Shown: positions 7,941-17,658 of the stretch, piece after piece
Layout: each line of letters begins with the position of its first letter
Position numbering within the stretch: the stretch's first letter is position 1
DNA from: Pseudidiomarina mangrovi
GTDB lineage: Bacteria; Pseudomonadota; Gammaproteobacteria; Enterobacterales; Alteromonadaceae
DNA: 64,000 nt
Assembly (NCBI RefSeq): GCF_003999375.1
Contig: NZ_RJLC01000017.1
Coordinates: 186,001 to 250,000 of the forward strand
Direction: 5' to 3'
The notes under the pieces: model-generated
The model's input: the letters and a program-made list of their open reading frames with translations, nothing else
Told to the model about the DNA's origin: nothing
Database searches by the model: none
Program-made: the position numbers and the translations under genes

Positions 7941-9568
7941 GGTGAGTCGGCGTCGGCAAGGATAAAGTCGGCGCCAATATCGGCTATGACCATGGTGGGA
8001 GCGTTGGTATTACCGCTAACCACCGTGGGCATAATCGATGCATCAATGACCCGCAGATTACGCACACCACGAACCCTTAATTCGGCATCAACCACGGCAT
8101 CGGCATCATTGCCCATGCGGCAGGTGCTGGTGGGGTGATAGATAAGCCCGATATGACGTTGTAACTCACTCAGTAATTGTTCATCGCTCACCGTTTGGGT
8201 GGGCATAATCACACCACCATTGTGCTCAGCGAGCGCCGGTGCTTGCATGATTTTCAACGCTTGGCGTACACCACTCAATAACACCTGCTGGTCGTCTCGA
8301 TTTTGCAAAAAATTGTAGTAAAAACCCGGAGCCTGCGCGGCATCGGGGCTTTGCAAGAATACCCGCCCGCGGGCCTTGGGCCGCAACACACAGACATGAC
8401 AGGCGTAGCCATTGCGTAAAGCCGGTAGTAAATCGTAACCACTGTCATTAAATAATGTAGGAACCAGGTGTAATTGAATATCCGGAGTGCTGACAGCCTC
8501 GCTACTGCGCAAAAAACCGCCCACTTCGCAGGGTGGTGAGGCCAATGGCCCTTGTTTTTTGCGTAAGAAACGCCATAAGCCGGCGCTGAGTTTGGCGAGC
8601 CCAACTGGGTTAATGGTAATGCCATCTTTACGCGCATTTTTGTATTGCAGCATGACATCCACATGTTCTTGCAAGTTCTCACCGACTTCAGGGCGATCCG
8701 CGACTAGCGCAATGCCAAATTGCGCAAGTTCAGCAGCAGGGCCTACGCCTGATAGTTTGAGCAAATGCGGTGAATTAAGCGCACCACCGCACAAAATGAC
8801 TTCTTTGTTGGCGCGCACAAAATGCAGCTTGCCGCGGCGGCGATAATAAATTCCGATAGCACGGTCGCCGTCAAAAACCACGCGCTCGACCAAGCAGCCG
8901 GTATGCACCGCCAGATTACTACGTGATTGTGCTGGCTCTAAGAACGCTTTACGTACGCTCCAGCGTTTGCCTTGATGAATAGTAAATTGATAGCGTCCCA
9001 CGCCAAACAACTCGGCACCGTTGAAATCTCGATTACGCGCTATGCCAACTTGTTCAGCTGCCTTCATGAACTGCTCGGCAACGGTAAAGTGCACCGGCAC
9101 GTCGCTGACATGCAACGGCCCTTGGTCGCCATGAAAATCATCGGCACCACGTTGGTTACGTTCAAGTTTCTTGAAGCGTGCCAGCACATTATCCCAGCCC
9201 CATGCCGGGCTACTTTGCTCGGCCCACTGTTGATAGTCGCTGGCGGCCCCACGGGTGTAGATCATGGCGTTAATAGCGCTGCTGCCACCAAGGCCTTTGC
9301 CACGTGGGGTATACAAGCCTTTGCCATCGCGCAGCGGCAAGCCATCACTGCTGCGATACAGCCAGTTATACTTGGCCCAGTGCATAAAGCTTGCTACCGC
9401 TCCAGGCATATCCACTAACAGCGACTTATTGTCACCACCGGCTTCAAATACCGCCACCTGATAGCGACCATTCTCACTGAGCCGATTGGCCAGCACACAG
9501 CCAGCTGAGCCCGCGCCAACAATTACATAGTCATAGTGCTTATCATGCTCAGGCGATGGTTTTGACAT
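7937..9568 (-). CDS. GMC-family FAD-dependent oxidoreductase (choline/alcohol dehydrogenase-like)
   Basis: 543 residues. The N-terminal FAD-binding motif VIVGAGSAGCVLANRLSE lies at about 15-32. GMC signature 1 (GKGLGGSSAINAMIYTRG) is at ~89-106, and signature 2 (GALNSPHLLKLSGVGP) at ~260-275. The C-terminal active site contains HPTSTCRMG and SGNTNAPTMVIAD. This matches choline dehydrogenase (BetA) and AlkJ-type alcohol dehydrogenases. The substrate cannot be assigned, and no betaine-aldehyde dehydrogenase or BetI gene is adjacent, so betA is not used as a name. It begins only 2 bases after the stop of sbcB on the same strand, so it is probably read from the sbcB transcript. Confidence 0.87.
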   Translation of the reverse strand: MSKPSPEHDKHYDYVIVGAGSAGCVLANRLSENGRYQVAVFEAGGDNKSLLVDMPGAVASFMHWAKYNWLYRSSDGLPLRDGKGLYTPRGKGLGGSSAINAMIYTRGAASDYQQWAEQSSPAWGWDNVLARFKKLERNQRGADDFHGDQGPLHVSDVPVHFTVAEQFMKAAEQVGIARNRDFNGAELFGVGRYQFTIHQGKRWSVRKAFLEPAQSRSNLAVHTGCLVERVVFDGDRAIGIYYRRRGKLHFVRANKEVILCGGALNSPHLLKLSGVGPAAELAQFGIALVADRPEVGENLQEHVDVMLQYKNARKDGITINPVGLAKLSAGLWRFLRKKQGPLASPPCEVGGFLRSSEAVSTPDIQLHLVPTLFNDSGYDLLPALRNGYACHVCVLRPKARGRVFLQSPDAAQAPGFYYNFLQNRDDQQVLLSGVRQALKIMQAPALAEHNGGVIMPTQTVSDEQLLSELQRHIGLIYHPTSTCRMGNDADAVVDAELRVRGVRNLRVIDASIMPTVVSGNTNAPTMVIADIGADFILADADSP

Positions 9569-9570
9569 AG

Positions 9571-10998
9571 TTATAAGCTCTCAACATAGCGGTATAAATC
9601 GTGCAACAAGCGCAGTTTGTGCGGCTCGTCGCGGTGTTCTTCTGCAGCATGCTCAATTTGCTCGGCAAAACTGCTGAGCGACAGGCCACCACGTGGCGGT
9701 TGCAGCAATCGTTGTCGACAAAATTGCCGCCAGCGCTCAAGCTCATCAGCACTCAAGGTTGCTGGAAAATTACGCGCGCGATACCGGAACAGCATTTCAG
9801 GGATACGTGCATCGGCGACATTAAGTGCTATACCGGCCAATTGTTCTGGGCTGGTTGCACGAATGATATCCATATTAGCGCGGTCTTGTGGGCTAAAAAA
9901 TGGTCCGGAATAGAGCATTAAATCAGGGTCATCAACAGCATCAAAGTCACGTTGTTCGGCTAATGCATCAATAATGCGTTGGCGCAGCTCAGGCTGCTCA
10001 ATCAGCGTTTGCCGATGCTGCTCAAAGCGCTTTAAATCGAGCTGCCAGCGTTCGCAGACCGGTGCGGTTAGTACGTTACTTGGCGCTAAAAACGGGCAGC
10101 GGTTAATGCCTAAGGTTTGCCCGCCGAAGGCTTCTTGGCCCTGCAAGTCACGACGTTTAGTAAAGCGTCGTTGTTGCATTTGCTCAACACTCGCATCGGC
10201 AAAGACGCTGGGGTCACAGCGCAAATCCCAATAGATTAGGTTGTTAGGCTGCTTTGGGTGATACGCCAACGGTAAAATTAGACTTAAATAGCCCTGTTCG
10301 GCGCCGTACCAGCTGCTGATGTGGGCCAGCGCGGTAAAGTTATGCAGCCCGATCAGTTGTTGAATATCGCGTTTGTGGCGGATTCTAAAGGCATAATCGA
10401 ATAACTTAGGTTGTGCGCGCTTGAGTAGTTGCGCCAGGCTAATAGTCGCCCGCACATCGCTTAAGGCATCGTGGGCGTTGCCGTGAGCAATGCCGTTAGC
10501 GCGGGTCAAATCTTCCAAGCGCATACTCACCCGGCCATCATCTTTTTGCGGCCATTCAATACCCTCAGGGCGCAGGGCGTAACAGGCGCGCACTAAATCA
10601 ATCAGATCCCAGCGCGAGCTTTGCTCTTGCCAACTGTAGGCATATGGATCGTAAAAATTGCGATAGAGCAAATGACGGCTGACTTCATCATCAAAGTTTA
10701 CGGAGTTGTAACCGACAATAGTGGTGTTTGGTTGACTGAATTCAGCATGAATTTTGGCCGCAAAGGCCGCTTCATGCATACCCTGATTAAACGCTTGCTG
10801 AGGCGTAATACCGGTTACTAAGACAGCGCGCGGGTGCGGCAAAAAATCTGGCGTGGGCTGGGCATAAATCGATAACGGTCGGCCAATGGGCTGCAGATCA
10901 GCGTCGGTCCGAATTCCAGCAAATTGTGCTGGGCGGTCAAGCTGTGGGTTGGCGCCCCAAGTTTCGTAGTCGTGCCAATAAAAGGTTGGATTGTGCAT
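9571..10998 (-). CDS. sbcB: Exodeoxyribonuclease I (SbcB/ExoI)
   Basis: 475 residues when started at the ATG at 10996-10998, exactly the length of E. coli ExoI. The open frame extends 30 codons further upstream, but those residues do not resemble the family. The DEDDh exonuclease motif 1 is at the N-terminus (FYWHDYETWGANP). Exo motif II is in the TIVGYNSVNFDDE region, and exo III is HDALSDVRATI. The SH3-like and C-terminal helical parts (SLILPLAYHP; RYRARNFPATL) also fit. The enzyme degrades single-stranded DNA 3' to 5' in repair and recombination. A TGGAG-like site precedes the chosen start. The GMC oxidoreductase gene follows with a 2-base gap. Confidence 0.95.
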   Translation of the reverse strand: MHNPTFYWHDYETWGANPQLDRPAQFAGIRTDADLQPIGRPLSIYAQPTPDFLPHPRAVLVTGITPQQAFNQGMHEAAFAAKIHAEFSQPNTTIVGYNSVNFDDEVSRHLLYRNFYDPYAYSWQEQSSRWDLIDLVRACYALRPEGIEWPQKDDGRVSMRLEDLTRANGIAHGNAHDALSDVRATISLAQLLKRAQPKLFDYAFRIRHKRDIQQLIGLHNFTALAHISSWYGAEQGYLSLILPLAYHPKQPNNLIYWDLRCDPSVFADASVEQMQQRRFTKRRDLQGQEAFGGQTLGINRCPFLAPSNVLTAPVCERWQLDLKRFEQHRQTLIEQPELRQRIIDALAEQRDFDAVDDPDLMLYSGPFFSPQDRANMDIIRATSPEQLAGIALNVADARIPEMLFRYRARNFPATLSADELERWRQFCRQRLLQPPRGGLSLSSFAEQIEHAAEEHRDEPHKLRLLHDLYRYVESL

Positions 10999-11139
10999 GC
11001 GGCTCCACGCTTCATTGATCGTTATAGTTGCTCGCTTGGTCGCTTTCGCCCTTGCCAGCAACACCGGCTTGGTCAATAGTAAAGCCAATTACAGCAAATT
11101 ACGAACGGGTATTCACCTGTTATTCAACGAGGATCAGCC

Positions 11140-12141
11140 ATGTTACGCCATTTCATCGTCATCAGTGTGTTGTTAGCGAGTTATTCAGCCCAAGCTGAGG
11201 AGCCACCATTTGGTATCGCCATTCATGGCGGTGCCGGAACCATTACCCGCGCTCAGTTTAGCGCTGAGCAAGAACAGGCTTATAAAGATAAGCTAGCGGA
11301 GGCGGTCGAAGCCGGACACGCAATTTTAGCCGCTGGCGGTGAATCGATGGATGCAGTTATCGCCGCCATTCAGGTGATGGAAGCATCACCTTTCTTTAAT
11401 GCCGGTAAAGGTGCGGTGTATACCTTTGACGGTGGCCATGAGCTTGATGCCTCGATTATGAACGGGGCGACATTAGCGGCCGGTGCCGTGGCTGGGGTGA
11501 CTACGGTCAAAAGCCCCATTGCGCTGGCTCGGGCGGTGATGGAACAGTCGGTGCACGTGATGCTCAGTGGCAAAGGTGCGGAACAATTTGCCGAACAACA
11601 GGGTTTGGAACTGGTAGCCAATAGTTATTTCAATACTGACGCGCGCTATCAACAGCTGTTGGAAGCCAAAAAGCGCCTTGGTGTGGCTGATTATCAGGCC
11701 TATTTAGCCCTTGATGAGCGCTTTAAATATGGCACCGTTGGTGCGGTGGCGCTGGATAAAAACGGCAATTTAGCGGCCGGCACGTCAACCGGCGGCATGA
11801 CTGCGAAGCGTTGGGGGCGGGTCGGTGATGCGCCGATTATTGGTGCTGGCACCTGGGCCGATAACGCTAGCTGTGCAGTCTCTGCGACTGGTCATGGTGA
11901 GTATTTCATTCGCTACCATGTCGCTGCCGATATCTGCTCACGGGTAAAATACCAGGGCGTTGATATTGTCAGCGCTGGTGATACGGTGATCCATGATGTT
12001 TTATTGCCCGCTGGCGGTACCGGTGGCGTGATCATTATTGATGCGGCGGGCAATGTGCACATGCCGTTTAATACCGAAGGTATGTACCGCGCTAAACGGG
12101 TCGGCAATCAACCGACTGAAGTGAGCATCTACAAAAACTGA
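11140..12141 (+). CDS. iaaA: Exported isoaspartyl peptidase / L-asparaginase (Ntn-hydrolase, IaaA type)
   Basis: 333 residues. A signal peptide (hydrophobic 4-15, cleavage near AQA-E at ~19) precedes the family opening GIAIHGGAGTI. The autocatalytic cleavage site and nucleophile is the Thr of YGTVGAVALD at residue ~199. The binding segments STGGMTAKRWGRVGD and TGHGEYFIRY follow as in plant-type asparaginases. The proenzyme is expected to split into alpha and beta subunits and to release isoaspartyl residues from peptides, or to hydrolyse L-asparagine, in the periplasm. It has a good ribosome-binding site (GAGGATC) and is divergent from sbcB. It fits a broader set of exported peptide-degrading enzymes in this window. 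Confidence 0.88.
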   Translation: MLRHFIVISVLLASYSAQAEEPPFGIAIHGGAGTITRAQFSAEQEQAYKDKLAEAVEAGHAILAAGGESMDAVIAAIQVMEASPFFNAGKGAVYTFDGGHELDASIMNGATLAAGAVAGVTTVKSPIALARAVMEQSVHVMLSGKGAEQFAEQQGLELVANSYFNTDARYQQLLEAKKRLGVADYQAYLALDERFKYGTVGAVALDKNGNLAAGTSTGGMTAKRWGRVGDAPIIGAGTWADNASCAVSATGHGEYFIRYHVAADICSRVKYQGVDIVSAGDTVIHDVLLPAGGTGGVIIIDAAGNVHMPFNTEGMYRAKRVGNQPTEVSIYKN

Positions 12142-12211
12142 GGATGCATTAACATCAGGCCGTGCTGCTGGTAAACTGCACCTCGTTATTCACTGCGTTG
12201 TCGGGAACATC

Positions 12212-15200
12212 GTGCAGCAATCGACTCAATCAGCAGCCCAGGCTATTATTTTTCCCGCCGAATTACCGGTGGTGCAAGCGAAAGCCGAGATCCAAGCGGC
12301 TATCGCTGCCCATCAGGTGATTATTGTAGCTGGCGAAACTGGCTCGGGCAAAACCACCCAGTTACCGAAAATGTTGCTGGAGATGGGCTTTGGTCGTGCT
12401 GCAGAAGGCACTCGCATTGCCCATACCCAGCCGCGCCGGCTGGCCGCTCGTAGCGTTGCCCAGCGCATTGCCAGCGAGTTGCAGAGTGAGCTCGGCCAGC
12501 GGGTTGGCTTTAAAGTGCGCTTTAGCGACCAAACCACTGCCAGCACAGAAATTAAGCTACTGACCGACGGTATGCTGCTCGCTGAAGTGCAGCAAGATAG
12601 CCTGCTGCGCGGCTACGACGCGATTATTATTGACGAAGCCCACGAACGCAGCCTCAATATCGACTTTTTACTGGGTGTGTTGGCAACAATTTTACCCAAG
12701 CGCCCCGATTTAAAGCTCATCATCACCTCAGCCACCATAGAAACCGAGCGCTTTGCCAAGCATTTTAATCACGCACCGATTATCACCGTTGAGGGGCGTA
12801 CCTTTCCGGTTGAAGTACGCTATCGGCCGGTAACTGAAGATAGTTCCGATAGCGACGATGGCGATGTAGTGCAGGCAGTGGTGAGTGCCGTGCGCGAGTT
12901 ACAAGCTGAGGGCCCCGGCGATATTTTGGTGTTTGCCAGTGGCGAACGTGAAATTCGTGATTTTGCTGAGGCCTTAACCGAGGCCGAGCTTGGTGATACG
13001 GAATTACTGCCGCTATTTGCGCGTTTGTCCACCGCTGAGCAGAATCGGATCTTTCAAGGCCACGGTAATCGCCGCGTCGTGATTGCTACCAACGTGGCTG
13101 AAACCTCGCTGACCGTGCCGGGCATCCGCTATGTGGTGGACCCAGGCACGGCCCGTATTAGCCGCTATAGTTATCGCACCAAAGTACAGCGCCTACCTAT
13201 CGAGAAAATCTCCCAGGCCAGCGCCAATCAGCGCAAAGGACGCTGTGGGCGGGTTGCTGCCGGGGTATGTATTCGGTTATACAGCGAAGAGGATTTTTTA
13301 GCGCGTCCGCAATACACCGATCCCGAAATCTTACGTACCAACTTGGCCGCTGTCATTTTGCAAATGACCGCGGCACGGTTAGGCGATATTCGTAAGTTTC
13401 CATTTATTGATCGGCCTGACGAGCGTTATATCAACGATGGTTTGAACCTGCTACAAGAGCTGCATGCCATCAAATCAGCGCCGCGACGTGGTAAAGGCCC
13501 GCAACTAACTGCCTTGGGCCAGCAATTGGCGCAGTTGCCGGTAGATCCGCGCTTAGCCCGGATGATCATTGCTGCGCGTGATACGGGTGCGGTGCAAGAA
13601 GCATTAGTGGTTACTGCCGCTCTCAGTATTCAGGACCCGCGTGAACGACCGCAACAATTCCAACAAAAAGCCTCCGAACTGCATGCGCGTTTTCACGATA
13701 AAGAGTCTGATTTTGTCAGTTATTTGAAGTTGTGGCAGTACGTTCATGAGCTGGAGAAAAGCCTGTCGAAAAACCAGTTTCGTAAGCGCCTGAAAGAAGA
13801 ATTTATTCATTTTCTGCGCATTCGCGAATGGCAAGATGTCTATACCCAGTTGCGGCAAACGGTTCGTACCCTTGGCTTTCGCTTGAACACCGAAGCGGCC
13901 AACTATCAAGCATTACATCAAGCGCTGCTGAGCGGCATGCTATCGCAACTGGGGCAAAAACAAGACAGTCATGAATTTCTAGGGGCACGAAATAGAAAGT
14001 TCTATGTGTTTCCGGGTTCTGGATTATTTAAAAAGCCACCGAAGTGGTTGATGTCGGCGGAACTGGTAGAAACCTCGCGCTTGTTTGCGCGCGTGAATGC
14101 GCGCATTGAACCGGAGTGGGTTGAGCCACTGGCCATGCACTTGGTGAAGCGCAGTTATTTTGAGCCACATTTCTCGGCCAACAGTGGTTCGGTAGTGGCC
14201 GATGAGCAAGTCACCCTGTATGGCTTGATTATTGTGCCGAAACGGCGTGTTCAATATGGCCCGGTTGACCCCGTCGCAGCTCGCGCGCTGTTTATTCGTG
14301 AAGCCCTGGTGAATGGACAACTGAAACGCAAGCTACCCTTTATTGCCCACAATTTAGCGTTACTCGACGAAGTCCGTGAGCTCGAAGAGAAATCGAGACG
14401 GCGCGATATCGTGGTAGACGACGAGGTATTGTTTGCTGCCTATGATCAACATATTCCAGCCCATGTGTATAACGAGCAGTTGCTAGCAGGGTGGTGGCAT
14501 CAGGCGGTCAAGCAACAACCTCGGCTACTGTTTTTTGAGCGTGACACCGTGATGGCGCAGAGCGCTGACCATATTACTGCGGCGGATTATCCGGAGTTCT
14601 GGCAACAGGGTAACTTGCGGCTACCGCTAAGTTATATCTTTGCCCCCGAGGATACCGCCGATGGCGTGACGGTGACGGTACCGTTAGCTTTGCTAAATCA
14701 ATTACAGCCAGACGGTTTTGATTGGTTAGTACCAGCGTTTCGCCCGGCATTGGTAACGGCGTTGATTAAGAGTTTACCGAAGAGTTGGCGGCGAAACTTT
14801 GTGCCGGCGCCAAATTTTGCTGAGGCATTTTGTGCCGATGACCAGGCTAATGACCCAACTAAGCAGCCGCTGATTGCAGCGTTAAGCGAAAAATTACGCC
14901 GTATGACCGGGGTAACTGTTCCTACCGAGGCGTGGGATGTGAGTCAGGTGGACAACTATTTGCGGATGAATTTTTCAGTCCTCAATGATAGTGGGCAGGT
15001 GGTGGCTAGTTCGCGCGATTTATCGGCTCTGCAGCAGCAACTACAAGGGCGAGTTAAGCAGGCGCTGCGGCAAGCGGTGAGCACGCTTGCTGAAACTCCG
15101 CAAGCGGCCACCGATTGGCAATTTGGTACACTGCCCGAGGTGCTTGAACAACAGCAACGTGGCTTTGCTATCAAGGCTTATTCAGCACTGGTGCCGGCTG

Positions 15201-15964
15201 CTGAGGGGGTGCGCCAAGAGTTATTCGATAGTGCCGAACGGGCGGCATTTGAGCATCGCACCGGCTTACGCAAATTACTCTTATTGCAGCTACCATCACC
15301 GATACGGCATTTGCAGCAATCACTGTCGAATCGCGCCAAGCTGGCGATGTATTACAACCCCTGGGGTAAAGTTGACGAGCTGATTGATGATTGTATTGTC
15401 GCGGCCTTGGATGAATGCATTGAACAAATTGGTGACGTCCGTGACGCGCAGAGATTTACACGGTTGTACGATTTAGCGCGGGCTGAGCTCAATGATCGGG
15501 TCACCGCTATGGCCCAGCTAGTTGAGCCGGTATTGGTGCTGAGTCAGCAATTGCGTAAGCGCTTGAAAGGCAGTATGAACTTACAGTTGGTACAAGCTTA
15601 TGGCGATATTGCCCAGCAATTGGATCGGTTGGTGAAGCCAGGCTTTGTCAGTGCCGCAGGTAGCGCGCGATTACGGGATATTGAGCGCTATATGAAGGCG
15701 GTTGAGCGGCGCCTCGATAAAGTTGCAGTCGACCCTAATAAAGATCGGCTGCATACCCTAACCATTGATGCACTTTGGCAGAGCTATCAGCAACTGCTGG
15801 CTAGTTGGCCGAAGCACAAGCCACAGCCAGAAAAGTTGCGTGAGTTACCCTGGATGATCGAAGAATTGCGAGTAAGCTTTTTTGCCCAACAGCTCGGCAC
15901 CCGCTATCCAATCTCGCAGCAGCGTATCAACCAAGTGCTCAAGGAGCTGCAGCAAAAGAGCTAG
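12212..15964 (+). CDS. hrpA: ATP-dependent RNA helicase HrpA
   Basis: 1250 residues, near the ~1300 of E. coli HrpA. DEAH-box helicase motifs appear in order. Motif I is GETGSGKTTQLPK (~42-54), motif Ia is TQPRRLAARS and motif II is DEAH (~142). Motif III is SATIE, and motif VI is QRKGRCGR (~335). The HA2/OB-fold region (RDTGAVQEALVVTAALSIQDPRERP) and the long DUF3418 C-terminal domain are intact. HrpA helps resolve stalled or collided ribosomes in E. coli. Translation starts at GTG 12212, the first in-frame start before conserved sequence. The gene ends one base before the convergent grxA stop, with no visible terminator between them. Confidence 0.95.
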   Translation: MQQSTQSAAQAIIFPAELPVVQAKAEIQAAIAAHQVIIVAGETGSGKTTQLPKMLLEMGFGRAAEGTRIAHTQPRRLAARSVAQRIASELQSELGQRVGFKVRFSDQTTASTEIKLLTDGMLLAEVQQDSLLRGYDAIIIDEAHERSLNIDFLLGVLATILPKRPDLKLIITSATIETERFAKHFNHAPIITVEGRTFPVEVRYRPVTEDSSDSDDGDVVQAVVSAVRELQAEGPGDILVFASGEREIRDFAEALTEAELGDTELLPLFARLSTAEQNRIFQGHGNRRVVIATNVAETSLTVPGIRYVVDPGTARISRYSYRTKVQRLPIEKISQASANQRKGRCGRVAAGVCIRLYSEEDFLARPQYTDPEILRTNLAAVILQMTAARLGDIRKFPFIDRPDERYINDGLNLLQELHAIKSAPRRGKGPQLTALGQQLAQLPVDPRLARMIIAARDTGAVQEALVVTAALSIQDPRERPQQFQQKASELHARFHDKESDFVSYLKLWQYVHELEKSLSKNQFRKRLKEEFIHFLRIREWQDVYTQLRQTVRTLGFRLNTEAANYQALHQALLSGMLSQLGQKQDSHEFLGARNRKFYVFPGSGLFKKPPKWLMSAELVETSRLFARVNARIEPEWVEPLAMHLVKRSYFEPHFSANSGSVVADEQVTLYGLIIVPKRRVQYGPVDPVAARALFIREALVNGQLKRKLPFIAHNLALLDEVRELEEKSRRRDIVVDDEVLFAAYDQHIPAHVYNEQLLAGWWHQAVKQQPRLLFFERDTVMAQSADHITAADYPEFWQQGNLRLPLSYIFAPEDTADGVTVTVPLALLNQLQPDGFDWLVPAFRPALVTALIKSLPKSWRRNFVPAPNFAEAFCADDQANDPTKQPLIAALSEKLRRMTGVTVPTEAWDVSQVDNYLRMNFSVLNDSGQVVASSRDLSALQQQLQGRVKQALRQAVSTLAETPQAATDWQFGTLPEVLEQQQRGFAIKAYSALVPAAEGVRQELFDSAERAAFEHRTGLRKLLLLQLPSPIRHLQQSLSNRAKLAMYYNPWGKVDELIDDCIVAALDECIEQIGDVRDAQRFTRLYDLARAELNDRVTAMAQLVEPVLVLSQQLRKRLKGSMNLQLVQAYGDIAQQLDRLVKPGFVSAAGSARLRDIERYMKAVERRLDKVAVDPNKDRLHTLTIDALWQSYQQLLASWPKHKPQPEKLRELPWMIEELRVSFFAQQLGTRYPISQQRINQVLKELQQKS

Positions 15965-15965
15965 T

Positions 15966-16223
15966 TTATAGCCCTAAATGCTGGCGTGAGTAGGCTTCGA
16001 ATTCGGTACAGCCGCCGATATGTTGATCATCAATAAATACCTGCGGCACGGTGTGCACAGGGTTGCCAGTGAGCTTCTCCAAGTCGGTTTTACTAATGCC
16101 TTGGGCGTACATATCAATGTATTCGAAACTAAAATCGTCGCGTTGCTGGCTTAACCGCTCGGCAATCTGCACAGCGCGGGTGCAATAGCCACAGCCGGGG
16201 CGACCAAAGATAACTGTTCTCAT
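15966..16223 (-). CDS. grxA: Glutaredoxin 1
   Basis: 85 residues, the length of E. coli Grx1. The N-terminus MRTVIFGRPGCGYCTRA carries the dithiol active site C-G-Y-C at about residues 11-14 (CPYC in most relatives). The cis-proline segment TVPQVFIDDQHIGG is typical. Grx1 reduces the C-terminal cysteines of ribonucleotide reductase using glutathione. It is the last gene of nrdA-nrdB-yfaE-grxA, starting 16 bases after yfaE, which fits that role and predicts co-regulation by NrdR. Confidence 0.93.
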   Translation of the reverse strand: MRTVIFGRPGCGYCTRAVQIAERLSQQRDDFSFEYIDMYAQGISKTDLEKLTGNPVHTVPQVFIDDQHIGGCTEFEAYSRQHLGL

Positions 16224-16239
16224 GATGATAGTCCTTGGG

Positions 16240-16503
16240 TTAACGATGTTCGATGGTTAGATCAGAAGCGGGCACACAACAGCAGGGCAGGCAATCACCG
16301 GGCCGAATAAACGCCAGTGGCTCATTGATATAGCTCACTTGGCCTTCAAGCAGCTGGGTTCGACAGGCACCGCAAAAACCGTTACGACAATGATAGTGGC
16401 TTTCAATGCCAGCAGCCTCAATCGCTTCGAGTAGCGTGCCTTGTGATGGATCAACGGCCAGCTGATGCTGACCGTTGACGATGACCTTGAAGGTGGTTGC
16501 CAT
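16240..16503 (-). CDS. yfaE: 2Fe-2S ferredoxin-like protein for ribonucleotide reductase maintenance (YfaE)
   Basis: 87 residues if started at ATG 16501-16503. The open frame extends 9 codons upstream into nrdB, but residue 1 of the family lies here (MATTFKVIV). The plant-type [2Fe-2S] ligand pattern C-x4-C-x2-C (CRNGFCGAC) is near residue 37, with the fourth Cys in GDCLPCC near 70. In E. coli YfaE donates electrons that rebuild the diferric-tyrosyl cofactor of NrdB, and it lies next to nrdB as here. The gap to nrdB is 7 bases. The cluster of three cysteines near the C-terminus (PCCC) is slightly unusual. Confidence 0.9.
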   Translation of the reverse strand: MATTFKVIVNGQHQLAVDPSQGTLLEAIEAAGIESHYHCRNGFCGACRTQLLEGQVSYINEPLAFIRPGDCLPCCCVPASDLTIEHR

Positions 16504-16510
16504 TGCCTGA

Positions 16511-17641
16511 TTAGAGCTCAAAGCCCCCAAGATCAGCCGCGCTTACTTCGTTGTCGATTTGACCAACCAAATAAGACGAAATCTCAGCCTCTTGCGGAGC
16601 TACTTGCACGTTATCTGATACGAGATACTTATTCATCCAGGGTAATGGGTTGCTACGCTGTTTGAACGGCGCGTCAAAGCCAATGGCTTGCATCCGCATG
16701 TTGGCGATGTACTCCACGTATTGGCACAGAATTTCTTCATTCAAACCAATCATTGAGCCATGTTTAAACAGGTAATGCGCCCATTGTTTTTCCTGCTCAA
16801 CTGCGCTCATAAAGATGTTCAATGCTTCGTCGCGCAATTCCTCTGCTATTTCACGCATTTCTGGGTCGTCGTGGCCATACTGCCAGAGGTTGATGATTTG
16901 CTGAGTTGATGACAAATGCAGGTTTTCATCGCGCGCAATCAAACGAATGATTTTTGAGTTACCTTCCATCAGGTCGCGTTCAGCAAAGGCGAAGGTACAG
17001 GCAAAACTTACATAGAAGCGGACGGCTTCAAGTGCATTGACCGAGTTAATACACAAAAATAGCTTCTTTTTCAGTTCCCGTAAGCTGACGGTGTGTTTTT
17101 CACCGAGCACTTCAACGTCACCTTCACCGTGGGTTTGCCACAGCTGGGTATAGAAAATTAGGTCGTCATAATAGCGGGAGATATCGGTGGCGCGTTTCTG
17201 AATTTCGGTATTAATGACGATATCTTCGAACACTTCACTCGGGTCAGTAAATAAATTACGCAAAATATGCGTGTATGAGCGCGAGTGAATGGTCTCTGAA
17301 AACGACCAGGTTTCGATCCAGGTTTCTAATTCTGGAATAGATACGATAGGCAGCAGCGCGATGTTTGGGCTGCGGCCTTGCACCGAGTCAAGCAAGGTCT
17401 GATATTTCAGGTTGGAAATAAAAATGTGCTTTTCGCTGTCGGTCAGTGAGTGGAAGTCGACCCGATCACGACTGACGTCAATTTCTTCCGGACGCCAGAA
17501 AAAGCTTAGTTGTTTTTCGATCAACTTCTCAAAAATGGCATGCTTTTGCTGGTCGTAACGGGCCACGTTCACTGAGTTGCCGAAAAACATCGGCTCCAAC
17601 AATGGGTTGCTTGCGGTCTGATTAAACGTTGAATAACTCAT
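16511..17641 (-). CDS. nrdB: Ribonucleoside-diphosphate reductase class Ia, beta subunit
   Basis: 376 residues from ATG 17639-17641, the same length as E. coli NrdB. The open frame runs 15 codons further upstream, but a GAGGAAG ribosome-binding site 8 bases before 17641 and family alignment favour this start. Diiron ligand segments include FWRPEEID and [14 protein letters not shown], then [12 protein letters not shown]. The radical tyrosine lies in the [13 protein letters not shown] region. The subunit houses the diferric-tyrosyl radical passed to NrdA for deoxynucleotide synthesis. It is second in the operon, 17 bases after nrdA and 7 bases before yfaE. Confidence 0.97.
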   Translation of the reverse strand: MSYSTFNQTASNPLLEPMFFGNSVNVARYDQQKHAIFEKLIEKQLSFFWRPEEIDVSRDRVDFHSLTDSEKHIFISNLKYQTLLDSVQGRSPNIALLPIVSIPELETWIETWSFSETIHSRSYTHILRNLFTDPSEVFEDIVINTEIQKRATDISRYYDDLIFYTQLWQTHGEGDVEVLGEKHTVSLRELKKKLFLCINSVNALEAVRFYVSFACTFAFAERDLMEGNSKIIRLIARDENLHLSSTQQIINLWQYGHDDPEMREIAEELRDEALNIFMSAVEQEKQWAHYLFKHGSMIGLNEEILCQYVEYIANMRMQAIGFDAPFKQRSNPLPWMNKYLVSDNVQVAPQEAEISSYLVGQIDNEVSAADLGGFEL

Positions 17642-17658
17642 CTTCGCTACTTCCTCTA

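Noticed and set aside
10999-11088. 30-codon N-terminal extension of sbcB
   Set aside because: The extra residues do not resemble ExoI; the start at 10998 gives exactly the E. coli length and has a ribosome-binding site.
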